Shown here one piece after another: positions 41,459 through 53,076 of a stretch of 64,000 nucleotides of DNA (positions within the stretch are counted from its first letter, which is position 1; each line of letters opens with the position of its first letter). The stretch comes from Bemisia tabaci (lineage: Eukaryota > Arthropoda > Insecta > Hemiptera > Aleyrodidae). The notes under the pieces are model-generated. The model did not search any database and was not told where the DNA came from. It worked only from the letters and a program-made list of their open reading frames with translations. The position numbers and the translations under genes were made by a program. The DNA lies in contig NC_092801.1 of the NCBI RefSeq assembly GCF_918797505.1, positions 10,230,001 through 10,294,000 of the forward strand, read 5' to 3'.

Positions 41459-41818
41459 CGGTTTATCCGTGAAAAAGCCCTGAATCTCTAACAGTGGAGG
41501 GTAGAGGGCGATAAACTAGTATCGATAGCAATGGCGTGGGGGTCGAAATTTAATTTTATGGCACTTCCCTCTCCGTGGAAAGGTGAGAGGGCGGCTTGGC
41601 GTGGCGCGGAAGGGATTTCCACCCTCTTTCTTGTACCGTCACGCTCATTTCCCGCGTGGGTCCGGGGAGGGGGGGATCATGCCTTTGCATTTAGTGCCGC
41701 TAAATCGCAGCGAGAGTGGCGCCCCCCCATCACCCCTCACTAGGGGTGGCGGGAGGGGCGCACTGAACGGTCTCGCGTGTGTGATCCAGTGTTTTGCCGT
41801 TAATGTGCCATCGACGCG
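41459..41818. other. GC-rich intronic stretch
   Basis: Overlapping ORFs of 64-94 codons on both strands at 41531-41867 have no domain. Confidence 0.45.
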
Positions 41819-42057
41819 GCGCACAGTGGATCGAGTCAATCAGAGAGGTCGGGCATTAAATTTTTGACTAAAACTGCTAATTTTGATGTTAATTTCGTCA
41901 CATTATAAATTTCAAAGGGTGCTAGAAGAGGAAAGTTTTACGAGGAAACCAATGGAGCCACTTTAAGACTCTCAAAAATTTGTGAAAACGGAGTTGTAAG
42001 CGTTTTAAGTCTCTAAATTTTGCCCGACCTCTCCTACTGGCTCGATCCACTGTGCGG
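41819..42057. mobile_element. MITE family H copy 4
   Basis: CGCACAGTGGATCGAGTCAA ... TGGCTCGATCCACTGTGCG, 239 bp. Confidence 0.88.
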
Positions 42058-42130
42058 CGTGGCGTCGCGCCTCCGGCACGTTTTTCTCGAAGTCTCTGCT
42101 GAAGTTCCTGAAAACTTAAGGGAAAAATCT

Positions 42131-42393
42131 ATATATCGACGGTGAAACCACCAAACCACGTATCTCGTTTGCGGTGTTTAAAAATCTACGCTCGCATTTT
42201 ATTTTTTTGTAGTAGACCAAATCAATATCATTCCTTGAAATTTTCACAGAATTTTCTCCGCACGAATAGGAAAAATCACAGAAATTTTCAAGACTGGACG
42301 TTAAGTAGTTTTTCATTTAAAAAATAAAGTATGACAGGAAGTCTGCGACGTCGCAAACCGAGTTATGTGATTGCCGACTTTCACCGTCGATAT
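42131..42393. mobile_element. MITE family N copy 3
   Basis: ATATATCGACGGTGAAACC and GACTTTCACCGTCGATAT ends, AGTCTGCGACGTCGCAAACC arm. 263 bp, the same length as copy 2. Confidence 0.82.
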
Positions 42394-42623
42394 TCAATAT
42401 CCTAAGGCTTTTTTTGTCCTCCTTCAGTTTGGGCAGTTTGTGCTAATTCGATCTCGGAAACTACTGGACCGATTTTCCTCGGATTTGTTTTAAATGAAAG
42501 CTCTCAGGCTCTGGATGTGCTAGCGCCCCTTGGTTTTTCGATTAGCGCGAGTGACTGGGGGTCCAGGGGGCGAAGCCCTCGGCTAGTGGCGCAAACGAGC
42601 GTATAGCTACCTGAAGCAGCTAG
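42394..42623 (+). mobile_element. Short Helitron-like element
   Basis: TCAATATCCTAAGGCTTTTT at the 5' side, CTGAAGCAGCTAG|T at the 3' side, with TTTGTGCTAATTCGATCTCG and GGGGGTCCAGGGGGCGAAGC shared with the element at 4081-5121 (opposite strand). It holds a single array unit instead of three. Confidence 0.75.
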
Positions 42624-42749
42624 TATTCATAACTTTCCTTAATAATAAACCTTTTATCTGAGGAAGTTTGGCAACTCTGAAATGTGCATACGGCTTTTTT
42701 CCTTAGCACGGCAGTATGCTTCATCCCACTCTCAACGCTTTGCCGCCAC

Positions 42750-42987
42750 CGCACAGTGGATCGAGTCAATTAGAGAGGTCGGACGTGGAATTTTTTACTA
42801 AAACTGCAAATTTTTATGTTTATTTCATCACATTTTACATTTCAAGGGGTGCTTTTCGAAGAAAATTTCACGAGGCAACCAATGAAACCACTTTTAGAAC
42901 CTCAATGTCTTGAATAATCGGAGTTAGAAGCGTTCAAAGTTTCCAAATTTTGTCCGACTCCTCCCATTGACTCGATCCACTGTGCGC
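42750..42987. mobile_element. MITE family H copy 5
   Basis: CGCACAGTGGATCGAGTCAA ... TTGACTCGATCCACTGTGCG, 238 bp. Confidence 0.88.
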
Positions 42988-43263
42988 CGCCCTACTGGGC
43001 CGAGTAGCGATCGGGAAGGAATCGCTATAAAATTACACATCGACTCCCACGCGATCGCTATCAATACTAATGTACCGCCCACCCCCTCCCACAACTTGCG
43101 GGGGATGAGCCTTTTACACTTGACATTCAGATGAGGGTCGTTTCCCACCCCCGCTCACCTGTTCTGAGGGGGCGTCGGCTTGCAGGTGAAGTTGCAGGCC
43201 ATTTATTGAAATTTTTGTCTTTGAGTTTAAGACGATGAGATCGAGTTAAAATGGAGCTGTGTG

Positions 43264-43515
43264 CTGCCATGCTACGTGAAAACGCCGTACCGGTATTCGA
43301 ATGTTGCCAAGTTTCTTCTTTAAAAATATTCATTTTTCCAGAAAATTATGAATATTCTTCCTTAAAATGTTCAGACTTTTTGGATCTGATTACGAACGAC
43401 ATCCTGTGAAAAATCGGAGAGGAAATATTCGCAAATTTTGCCAAAAATTCGTGATTTGTCGAAGGAAAGTAGGCAACGCCTGATGGCTCATACGGCGTTC
43501 TTACTTAGCACGGTG
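43264..43515. mobile_element. MITE family C copy 15
   Basis: 252 bp, CTGCCATGCTACGTGAAAAC ... TTCTTACTTAGCACGGTGG. Confidence 0.85.
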
Positions 43516-44255
43516 GAAAAAACAATGAGAAAAAACGGGAAACACGGCTAAAAATACACAAGTAATAAATCCCGAGTCGTTCCGACTCAAAACTGAGTCA
43601 TTTTCAGTCGGAAACAAAAAAAAAAATTTAAAAAAAAAACTGATGATGTCTTTTTTCTCAGATCCCAGCCACCACCATGTATGGCTCAGGTTTTGCATAG
43701 CTTTTAATTTTAAATTTTAAATTTAAATTTTTATTGTTTCCGACTGTATACACTGAAAAAAATTCTCGACGAATTTACCACGGTCCGTTGGTACCTTTAC
43801 CATCTCACTTGTTTTACCAATTATTGGTAATTTTACTAAGACAGACTGGTAAGCTTACCTAAAAACCGGTATTTTTACTGTTTTTTTCAGGTAAGAATAC
43901 CACTTTTATTGGTAATCAATTCCCGGTAACTTTGCCATTTCATCTCGGTAATTCTACCACAGTCGATAAAAAATATTGGCGTTTTTACCAAGGTCCAGTA
44001 AAATTACCTAGAAAGTTCAATAATTTTACCGAGATTTCTCGGTAAAATTACCAATTCCATAAATGGTAATTTTACCAAGAAAAACCTGGGATCAAATAGA
44101 ACCCTTAATTCTTGGTAATTTTACCCTTTTCTTAGTAAATACATCGAGATTTTTTTTTCAGTGTATGACTCGGTTTTGAGTCGAAACGTCTCGGGTTGTA
44201 TTAATTGTGTATTTTTAGCCTTGTTTCCCGTTTTACCTACTTGTTTTTACCACTG
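43516..44255. mobile_element. Family CC element copy 2, interrupted by family B
   Basis: ACGGGAAACACGGCTAAAAA and TTTTTAGCCTTGTTTCCCG inverted ends. The CGACTG / TGACTCGGTTTTGAGTCG sequence is interrupted by B3 with a TA duplication. Confidence 0.7.
43751..44163. mobile_element. Family B MITE copy 3
   Basis: 413 bp, CACTGAAAAAAATTCTCG ... TTTTTTTTCAGTG, TA/TA. Nested in CC. Confidence 0.88.
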
Positions 44256-45816
44256 TTATCATTGTCTCGGGCTGCTCTTAAACATTTGTATCTACTTTAC
44301 TCAGCACGGCAGTATGATAAGTCGATTGTGCCACTCGCACTTGATTGACATCCTTTCATCCGCTTGGATGATCGACGGGCTATATCCGTCTTTATGCAGC
44401 CGTGGATAAATACGCAGTAATTGAAACTAATTAAACAAAAAGTCCTCCACGAAGAGTCGTGCATTTAAAATGGTAACATGAACATTTTTAGAACCTCGGA
44501 TGGATGATACACCAGCGATTCACTGGAGACAAGGTATATGTAAGACGAATTACACCAAAAGTATGGTAAATTATACATTTTGAGTCCCCCAATTTTTGAC
44601 GTGTTGATATTGCAGGATATAAGGGTAACCAGACATTTAGTAGCATTTACCACGCTTTTGGTGAATTCGGTTGGAGCTACAGAATTTGCTATCATGATGC
44701 TCTTGATGATCACCACAATTACGACACTCGTATCAGTTTACCTCTAACCATGCTTACTTTATTGTATTCAGTGAAATAACTAGTGAGTCAACAAAGAATG
44801 CTTTAAGAACTAAGCCTAAAGAAAGAAGAGGATATACAGTTGTAGAGGTCGATAATCTTTCAGATCGCGCAAAAACTTGGAAAGCCGCTATAGAAAAAAA
44901 GGTCCTTATAGTTCCGGAAAATAGTTCCCCGTCCATTCCGCAAAATCGTATAAAAATTCGTCTAATAACGATTAAATTGGATATTTTGTGATAAATTCCG
45001 ATTCCGTAGATTGTGATAGTCGTTTAGTGTTTCTATATTCTTGTAAGATTTCCAAAACGCGTTCAGAAAAAAAAAAAAGAAGAAAAAAAGGTCATTACTT
45101 TTCTTGGAAGGTGCTCATTGCTCAACCCCGATCAAGCAATTCTTCGAAAGCTTGGAAGATTATCGACCCCTGTTCATTCACTTACTTCCAGTTCCCTTTC
45201 CAACCAAAAGTCTTGCTAATATGAGATGGATTTATTCCCAAAAATGCACTGCATAACTTTACTTCAGGTTCAAAGAATTGTCCACTCTGATGGTCAATAA
45301 CGGAGATCACTTATTTTCTTTCTTTTTCGCCCGAGCGCGGTCCGCGGAACTTAGTTCGGGGAACTTGTTCCCGGAACAAGTTTTAGCTCAGCTAAAACTT
45401 ATTCCTCCAAACCCCGAAACTTCCCCCGTACTCCGAGCTTCTGTGTCTCTTTTTCCTGAATTTGCTTGCTTTTGTTCTTTACGTCCTTTACGTCTTGACG
45501 TTTGTTTTTGTTACTCTCGCGGCCAGTAATCTATCATTTTGCAATAATTGTATAGTTTTATATTGAAGTTCCGGTTCCAGTTCAGGCGAACTCGTGTGGA
45601 CAGCATCCCTCGTTATGTGGGACAAGTCTCGGGAAACTGAGCAGTTCGTCGAATAAGTTCCTAGAACCACGCTCGAGTGGACAAGGTCTTAATTTTAATT
45701 TTTTTCATATATTATAGGGGGGTATTTTAGTTTCTTACCCATCACAAAGAAACATATCCAAAACATGTATTGTTTTCAGAGATATTTCAAAAACACATTT
45801 GAATCGTAATTTTGCG
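44256..45816. other. Unique intronic DNA with two weakly coding-like plus-strand segments
   Basis: 44616-44746 follows TATTGCAG and reads a hydrophobic peptide (AFTTLLVNSV, FAIMMLLMITTITTLVSVYL). 44710-44991 reads RRGYTVVEVDNLSDRAKTW with a stop after LDIL. I recognise neither. A family C end fragment lies at 44299-44311. From 45338 a GGAACTTAGTTCG / GGAACAAGTTTTAGC palindromic patch. Confidence 0.35.
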
Positions 45817-46321
45817 ATGGAGTTTTTGCATGTGTGAGGACTTTGCGATTTGACTGTTGATTCATTTGTAAAAGTTCACGAGAAACACGATGGTGCCACT
45901 GGTTTTCTCTGAAATCATCTCCCAAGCTCTAAAAAAGCTCTCAAAGTGAGGCCAAATGGAAGGGATATCCTACCCTACCCTGAGAGTCCACCTCTACATC
46001 AAGACGAACTATCCATGCAAAGATAGGGAGCAAATACATTGACAGGGCTGCCACTTTATTTGGGGACTCTAAAACTGAAAACTTGGCATCACTGCTAATG
46101 TATTTGCTCCCTATCTTTGCATGGAGAGTTCATCTTGATGTAGAGATGGAATCTCAGGGTAGTGTGGGATATCCCCTCCATTTTGGCCTCAACTTGAGAG
46201 CTTTTTTTGAGCTTGGGAGTTGATTTCAGAGAAAACCAGTGGCATCATCGAGTTTCTCACGAACTTTTACATAAGAATTAGTAGTCAAATCGCAAATTCC
46301 TCACACATGCAACATCTCCAT
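45817..46321. mobile_element. Family G element copy 3
   Basis: 505 bp, arms ATGGAGTTTTTGCATGTGTG and CACACATGCAACATCTCCAT. Central TTTATTTGGGGACTC loop. Confidence 0.85.
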
Positions 46322-46649
46322 CGGGGATAGCGTCCAACCCTTCACTGGAAGCCGGCAACGTTGGGCCTGTCATGCCCAACCACCCTCGCGTCTCGCGATA
46401 AGATGGGCCCGATGCTACCGTCGCGCGAAGGGAGGGGGTGAGCGTCCCTTCACCAATCTCATCTTCATTAAAAGCTCGACGGCGCGCCCCTTACGATGCG
46501 TCCGCGTCCCGACTGCATCCCCCCACCCCACCCCATCCCTCCCCGTTCGCGAGTCACGGCCGGGCTGGTGCAAAAATGCTCTTCAAGCGAAAATCGAGCT
46601 CCGCCGTTTTGCCAAATTCACTCTGGTGAACAAGGGTGGGTACGCGACA
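46322..46649. other. GC-rich intronic stretch
   Basis: CCCCCCACCCCACCCCATCC at 46518 and similar. No gene seen. Confidence 0.45.
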
Positions 46650-47095
46650 CCTCTCAGGTCAGAGGGCTGATTATTGAAATCAATAGACAAAGGAGCCCAA
46701 AGAGATAAGGGGGTTCCTATTGTATGCCCTACTGTATGTACCAATATCCGCTAAAACGCATGATGGCGCCTGCAAGACTGCCAGGATACTTCACGCATTG
46801 CGCGTATGGCGCGGTGCGAGTGCGCGCCTCAATCTTCCTAGTCCTGCAGGCCGCGATTATTGAAATTGATAGAGAAAGCTATAGGCAAAGGAGACCAAAG
46901 AGATACGGAGATCCTATTGGTGGAAGCGGGTGGTTGCAATGGACAAAGGAGGTAGGTAACAGACTAACTAACGGCAACCCACGAGAGACCCGACAGTTAA
47001 TCTATCATTTTCTCCCTTTGTCTATAGGAACCACCCATTTCAACCAATAGGATTGCTCCATACTCCCTATGTCTTCTTCGTCTATAACGACACTC
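46650..47095. mobile_element. Family F element, diverged copy
   Basis: GCGCCTGCAAGACTGCCAGG, ATACTTCACGCATTGCGCG and TATTGAAATTGATAGAGAAA as in the copies at 50789 and 62293, plus an inverted ACCAATAGGATTGCTCC at the right. Confidence 0.65.
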
Positions 47096-47282
47096 GTAAC
47101 GTAGTTACTTCAGAACTCCCTTGATTTTTCTTCTCTGCGGGTGGAAAATTCTGTGTAAATTTCAAGCAATGCAGTTGGCTTATTTTTCTTCCAAAAAATT
47201 AAAGAGGAACGAATATTTTGAAATACCACAAGGGAGATACGTGATTTTACACTTCCGCCATCGATAATACACCATAGCCGTA

Positions 47283-47746
47283 CTGCCGTGCTAAGGAAGA
47301 ACTCTGTATGAACATTCGAGAGTTGCCAAATTTTCCTCGATAATACAAGTATTTTTGACGAAATCTATGTACATTTTCCCTTAAAAGTTTCGGATATTTT
47401 AGATTCAATTGCGAACAAAATAGTCTGAAAAATTGGAGGACAAATACACTGGAAAAAACCACATTGGATCTAGAGTCCAGACTCTTAAAAACATCGACAA
47501 GAAAAGATATTCTTGATTCAATCAGATTTAAGCTTAAATCAAGAACCGCAAGCCTCTTAATTTGAGCGGATTTCCTTTTGATTTAAGCATAAATCTGATT
47601 GAATCAAGAGTCCTTTTTCTTGTCAATGTCTTTAAGAGTCTGGACTCTGGATCCAATGTGTTTTTTTTTTCAATAAATACGTATTTTTTCAGAGTAAATT
47701 CGGCAACCCCCGAAGGCTCATACTGTGTTTTTCCTTAGCACGGCAG
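47283..47746. mobile_element. MITE family C copy 17, holding family A copy 10
   Basis: CTGCCGTGCTAAGGAAGAAC ... TTTTCCTTAGCACGGCAG. A family N end fragment lies just outside at 47200-47270. Confidence 0.85.
47447..47675. mobile_element. Family A hairpin MITE copy 10 (nested)
   Basis: CACTGGAAAAAACCACATTG left end; the right end is decayed (TTTTTTCAATA). TA at the left flank. Confidence 0.82.
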
Positions 47747-47871
47747 CATAGGCGATTGATTATTTCTGTAAACCATAACCACTTATTCGGCCGCACAAGT
47801 TCAAGCGTTGCGCGTTACGTGGCGTTAAGTGTTGCGTTAGCCATTCGAGGGAGCGGCAATATCGATGACTA

Positions 47872-48250
47872 AAGGGGCCATTTGTAAAATACATAACGCT
47901 GGGTGGGGGGGAGGTCTGAGCCAGCATCACAGGTACGTGGCTGGGGGAGGGAGCGGCTAAGCTGCATTACGTTACGCAATAATGACGTTTAACTTTAATG
48001 AACTTGACGCTAATGACGTCAATAATGACGTTCCATTACGTTACGTAACGACGAACTTTCGCAAATCTAAGATTCCTCTCTACGAGAGGTGGCAATTTTT
48101 CTCCCAAAATTCCTTAATTTCAGAGGATAGGGACCGGACCAAGCGTTACGTATTTTTAGGGGGTGCAGGCCTGTATTACGGGTGCATTAAGAGGGGGAGA
48201 GGGGTAAAAAAACCCGATTTTTAGCGTCACGTATTGTATGAACAGCCACC
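47872..48250. mobile_element. Possible inverted-repeat element JJ
   Basis: AAGGGGCCATTTGTAAAATA / CATAACGCT and, inverted, AGCGTCACGTATTGTATGAA / CAGCCACC, about 70% similar. The interior is rich in ACGTTACGTAACG and AATGACGT words. Weak ends, so tentative. Confidence 0.45.
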
Positions 48251-48529
48251 TGAACTCGAGAACTGTGAGTGATGATTCTCGCAAGTTGACAACATTGCAA
48301 CTCGTTCACGTAAATGCATGTAAAACAATCGATATCAATTGAGGCAGACTGTCTCACCTACATAGAATCGATTGTTTGTAATGGATTTAAAGGGGGTAGA
48401 AAACAGTGATGCCAACTGACAAAGGTCTAAAAATGCCATGAAATCTCTTCCGGACAAATTTTATGCATTTTTGCTCTCCTTCAAAAAGAGGTACACCCCA
48501 TTTTTTAGGGGTTGTAAACGGGGTGGTCA

Positions 48530-48866
48530 GAAGATTGGTGAAATTATAGCTTCAATTCGTAACAAATTATGACTGAGAATCTTTAGTTACTTAGTATTCG
48601 TTGCAATTTTATACTCTAAAATAAAATTTTCCCGATATTTCATAAGCTAAGTAAAAATAAATCTTGTTGTGCTTACACAGCTCGTAAAAAGAGACAGCTC
48701 GTAAAAAGAGTTCGTGGGTTCGATGAGTTATTTTTCCAAAAATATTGAAAACTCTTGAGCTTTTCCCCATTAATTCACAAAATTTAGTGGGCCGTGAACA
48801 TTTATTAACTATCTGCCCAGGAATTTTACAAAATGCCTGATTTCACTATTTGCCTACGACAGATAT
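48530..48866. mobile_element. Family I element, right part
   Basis: AAAATGCCTGATTTCACTAT and TTGCCTACGACAGATATATG right end with the internal AACTCTTGAGCTTTTCC. Left end absent. Confidence 0.65.
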
Positions 48867-49789
48867 ATGCTCGGAAAATGGGTGAAGATAGTAAGGAAGT
48901 CAACACTCTTGACAGCCCCTATCTTATTTAGAAGTTGCACGCTGCACGGTTCAACGTGCCCAAGTTGGTGACACGGGCTCACGGTTTGTTGACATTTCAG
49001 AAGTTGCGTGGGCGCCTGCAACTGGCTGAACTTTAGCCCTCCGTCCCTGTTGCTCCAAGGTATTGGAATTCAATCCGTTCGGAGAAGCGAGGGATAATTT
49101 GCTAAAATAACATGACGAGGGTTCGGAGAGAGAACAGTATGCTAGGGATCCGTGAGGGGAGCAAGAGGGATCTGCTAACCATTAAGATAATTATAACCTC
49201 AAAGTTCTACGCATCGTTGCCAAATGGTAAAGTTGATCCTGGTTGTTTCAAGGATAATCAAACGAGAGGCCCGAATTTTGTTGACTGCTTTGTGCGAGTG
49301 AGGTTCGCTCGAGCTGTCTGCAAAGTTTTCGAAGCTCCCTGATTGGCTAATGTAGTTCATTTGTGATGTCGTTAGCTAAAAAGAGTCTTTAAGGTGGAAA
49401 ATAAATAATTTGAGCTACACATTAAAGTACCTTGTAAAAGGTACAATTAACGAAGCTAAGGAGGAGAGAGGGGTCCAAACCTGGTCCTGGACCCCCCCCC
49501 CCCTTGTCTACGCCTCTGAATCAGTTGTAGTATTAGGAAAATATTCGTTTATTTTAAGGCGGTGCCCCTAAAATTGAAATAAGTTGCAGTGGTTCATTAC
49601 AATACAAATTGCCTATATCTTGGACACATTGAGCTCACTTTGAAATCGGCACTTACTGACGGAATGACGAACAAATATCGCAAGTTTATGGTGAAAAAAA
49701 TTGCAATATAATTGCTATAAATTGCAATTTTATTTCTATATTTTCACTGCACTGTGTCACTTGAGCATTTGAGGCTTCCTGCTGAGGTG
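48867..49789. other. Unique intronic DNA, nothing recognised
   Basis: A C-run at 49489-49503. One 76-codon ORF without motif. TTGCAATATAATTGCTATAA words near 49710. Confidence 0.45.
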
Positions 49790-49925
49790 GGTCCGACAAT
49801 TTGGCAACACCTCCTTCCTAAATAATCGATTCTTGTCGGAGCACCTGGCCCCTCCAAGAATCGATACATTTCCATAGGTTTAAACGGAGAAAAGACAATG
49901 TTGCCAATTTGCTGGATCCGCCAAT
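49790..49925. mobile_element. Family K element copy 3
   Basis: GACAATTTGGCAACACC and GTTGCCAATTTGCTGGATCC arms, AATCGATTCTTGTCGGAGCA and CCAAGAATCGATA core. Confidence 0.7.
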
Positions 49926-50301
49926 GCTTCCTGCGGACAGGAGCTGATAAAGTAACGACTCTATACGGCCCTTAAAAAGCCAGCCCAATTGTGGGATTGT
50001 GCGATACAATGTGGATACTTCACATGGGTTGAAACAGGGAAAATGCTGATTTTTCAGCACAATCTAGCAACTATGACTGAGCCAAACTGCAGGAGCGTCG
50101 CCTATGGGTTAAAATAAGTCTGGTGATCCGACAACGAAGTCTGAACCGGGGAGGGGGTTGGGGGGCTAAAAGCGACCCGGGAATCGGATCGGGGATGATC
50201 GGGCAGAGTGCTGCCGAAGGCAGGCACAGGGGTGTGGGGGGGGGGGGCCTTTTTGTTTTCACTTTTGATCGGGGCAAATGTGATAGGCTGCCACGACGCG
50301 A
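49926..50301. other. Intronic DNA, G-rich run
   Basis: G-run at 50238-50248. ORFs over it are compositional. Confidence 0.45.
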
Positions 50302-50537
50302 CGCACACTGGATCAAGCCAATAGGAGCGGTCGGACAAAATTTGGAAACTTTAAAAGCTCATAACTCAGTTCAAACAAAATTTTAAAATTTTAAAATAGT
50401 CCCATTGGTTTCCTCGCGAAATTTTCGTCTCGAGGCACCTCTTAAAGTTTATAATTTGACGGAACAAACATCAAAATTTCCTGTTATAGTCAAAAATTTC
50501 ATGTCCGATCTTTCTAATTGAGTCGATCCACTGTGCG
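50302..50537. mobile_element. MITE family H copy 6
   Basis: CGCACACTGGATCAAGCCAA ... TGAGTCGATCCACTGTGCG, 236 bp, reversed relative to copies 4 and 5 (AAACTTTAAAAGCTCATAAC at the left). Confidence 0.85.
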
Positions 50538-50788
50538 ATGCGAAGCCCATCGCGTTGCCACGCAACTATTGGCTGGTCAGAGTCGCTGCTGAAGCGATGA
50601 CACGTGCGTTTTGTTCTTGCACGAGCACGAGAGGCGCTCTTGACATTTTTTCACGATTCCAAAAATGTGTACAAACATACTTTGGCACTAGACAGTGGGG
50701 ATTTGGCAACACTGTTTTCCTCCATTGAAAGCAATGTATATTATTCGATACATCGAACAGGTGCGATTGTATCGATATCGAGCGGTTC

Positions 50789-51296
50789 AACACACAACTG
50801 TAAGTACCAATATCCGCTAAAACGCATGATGGCGCCTGCAAGACTGCCAGGATACTTCACGCATTGCGCGTATGCGCGGTGCGGAGTGCACGCCTCAATC
50901 GTCCTAGTCCTGCAGGCCGATTATTGAAATTGATGGACAAAGCTATAGACAAAGAGGACAAAAAGGATATGGTAGGATCCTATTGGTGGAAGCGGATTGT
51001 TGCAATAGACAAATGAGGTAAGTAATAGACTAACTAACGGCAACCGACTAGAGACCCGACAGTTAGTCCATTTCTCCTCCTAGTCTGAAATAACAGCCAG
51101 TTGCAACCAATAGAATGGCCCCATACTCCCTATGTCTTCTTGTCTATAACTTTGTCTATAAATTTCAATAACCAGTCCACTGGAATCGTTAATGCTTGAT
51201 ATTTTCGTAGAATATTTTGCTGATAGATTGATTCAGTGGATACGTTATTCGATATAATATCGAACTCTTGGTTCAGATGTAAACACACACGGAACC
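50789..51296. mobile_element. Family F repeat, full copy
   Basis: About 508 bp from AACACACAACTG to AAACACACACGGAAC, close to the copy at 62293-62800. Contains CCTATTGGTGGAAGCGG / CAACCAATAGAATGG and ATTATTGAAATTGATGGACA / AATTTCAATAACCAG inverted arms. No coding capacity. Confidence 0.8.
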
Positions 51297-51675
51297 TTGT
51301 TTCTGATTCGCGCCATTTGTGCCATGGTGGTATAATGCGTCCAAGTGTTTCTTACAATCGAAATTTCTCGTATTAAATGAGTCTTTAGTTGATTTATGAC
51401 CGGTCAATGACTAAGTTTGAATGTATTAGGACAAATAAATTAGGTGATAGAGTACAAATATGTGCCACGAGGCGTAGGTTAACATTATGCAAAGAGATAT
51501 TATCCATGCAGATTAGAAAGAACTAATAGGAACTACATATTGGAGATCTGGAAAAACTACGTGAGCAACTTAAGGCTTTTCACATATTTCAGCATCTTTG
51601 GTTTGTTTAAACAATTTACCCGATAAAGATTATCTCTCCGGGTGCAACTCTTCAAAAATTAAGAGACGGGGCCAT
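51297..51675. other. Unique intronic DNA, nothing recognised
   Basis: AT-rich, with no family or ORF. Confidence 0.5.
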
Positions 51676-51995
51676 CACTGAAAAATAAATTTCGGTCTTA
51701 AGTACCGAAGTTCGGTGTTCAATATCATCCCAACTAATTCGGTTTGTCAAACTGAACTTTCGGTTTGTCAAACTGAACTTTCGGTTTGTCAAACTGAACT
51801 TTCGGTTTGTCAAATTGAACTTTCGGTTCGTGTAACCGAACTTGCGCGGTAAAGTGATCCGACGAACAAAATTTGGTCATATACGCCGAACGTTAGGTTA
51901 CACGAACCGAAAGTTCAGTATGACGAATCGAATATTCGGGATGATATGGAACATTGAAAGTTCGGTTTACACGACCGAATTTTTTTTTTTAAGTG
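51676..51995. mobile_element. Family U element copy 3, with internal 21-bp repeats
   Basis: CACTGAAAAATAAATTTCGG ... GACCGAATTTTTTTTTTAAGTG. Positions 51736-51830 hold four direct copies of TTCGGTTTGTCAAACTGAAC. 320 bp. Confidence 0.75.
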
Positions 51996-52290
51996 CAGAT
52001 TTATGGCGTATTTTTGTCACGTGCGAACTTGAGTTACCTCGCGATTTGACAACCGGCCTCGACGCGCAGGAGCTTAAATCCAGTCATCTCCGACGCCACG
52101 TCCACTCGATTTCACATCCATTGTTATCCCTCCCCCTCCCTCCCCCTCCCTTCCCCCTCCCCCTCCCTTCCCCCTCCCACCCCCTCCCCCGCTGGGCGCC
52201 TAGCGTTTCCCGCTTGTAACCCTCTCGCTTTTTTCTGCTTTCCGGCTTTGCGCCATCCACAAACATTTATTCAGGCACCATACATCAATG
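51996..52290. repeat. Polypyrimidine low-complexity tract
   Basis: CCCTCCCTCCCCCTCCCTTC-type repeats at 52128-52196. A 125-codon ORF through it is compositional. Confidence 0.75.
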
Positions 52291-52543
52291 CTGCCGTGCT
52301 CAGGAAAAACGCCGTATGAACATTCGAGGGTTGCCAAATTTCCTCCGATAAAATGTTTATTTTTGAGAAAAGTTACGAATAGTTCCCCTTGAAATTTTCA
52401 GGAACCTTAGGTGAAATTACGAACAAAATAATCTGAAAAATCGGAAGGAAAATATTCACAAATTTACCGGGAAATTCGTGTTTTATCATAGGAAATTTGG
52501 CAACGTCTGATGGCTCATACGGCGTTTTTCCTTAGCACGGCAG
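52291..52543. mobile_element. MITE family C copy 18, with 4-bp duplication
   Basis: 253 bp, CTGCCGTGCTCAGGAAAAAC ... TTTTCCTTAGCACGGCAG, AATG on both flanks. Confidence 0.93.
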
Positions 52544-52848
52544 AATGGCCCCGTTCTCGGGCCTCGTCTCGCTCTTTCCTCGGATCTGGGTCTCCGACCG
52601 CGCAAAAACAGCGTATCTGCACGAATGTTGCACTGAAGTTACGTATATTCATTTACGTTGTTCTTATATAGAGTGGCAGATGAACCGAATAGAACGGAAG
52701 AGGATATTGTAGAGTGCTACACGCACTGTGAGGGGATCTTCAGCAAAGACGTAAATCAATGGCCAAAGTGCGAAACCACTTATCTCCATTTGCGGAGTTG
52801 CAGACTTCTTGTCATTTTCTATTCCGCAATTGGAAAACTTGTCAACTT

Positions 52849-53076
52849 CACTGGAAAAAAAACACATCAGATCTAGAGTCGAGACTCTTAAAAACATCGA
52901 CAAGAAAAAGTACTCTTGATTCAATCAGAATCTAGCTTAAATCAAGAGCCAAGCCTCTGAATTTAAGCGGATTCCGTTTTGATTCAAGCAAAAATCCGAT
53001 TGAATCAAGAGTATTTTTTCTTGTCAATGTTTTCAAGAGTCTGGACTCTAGATCCAATGTGTTTTTTTTTCCAGTG
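52849..53076. mobile_element. Family A hairpin MITE copy 11
   Basis: 228 bp, CACTGG...CCAGTG, TT/TT duplication. The arm carries AATCAGAATCTAGC instead of the AAGCTT palindrome, a second subfamily. Confidence 0.92.

Larger units (their letters stand above)
42100..42714. mobile_element. Family C remnant holding family N copy 3 and a short Helitron
   Basis: Family C interior (TTCCTGAAAACTTAAGGG) to 42130, then insertions, then ATTCATAACTTTCCTTAA and CTTAGCACGGCAG right end. Confidence 0.7.

Noticed and set aside
43159..43260. Minus-strand CAGAACAG|GTGAGC donor whose phase would fit the DM13 exon at 28202
   Set aside because: Good donor and compatible phase, but no acceptor or signal-peptide-like coding sequence upstream, and a family C element begins within about 100 bp. 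Phase agreement has a one-in-three chance.
52084..52266. Gly/Arg-rich ORF
   Set aside because: Product of a CT-rich low-complexity tract.
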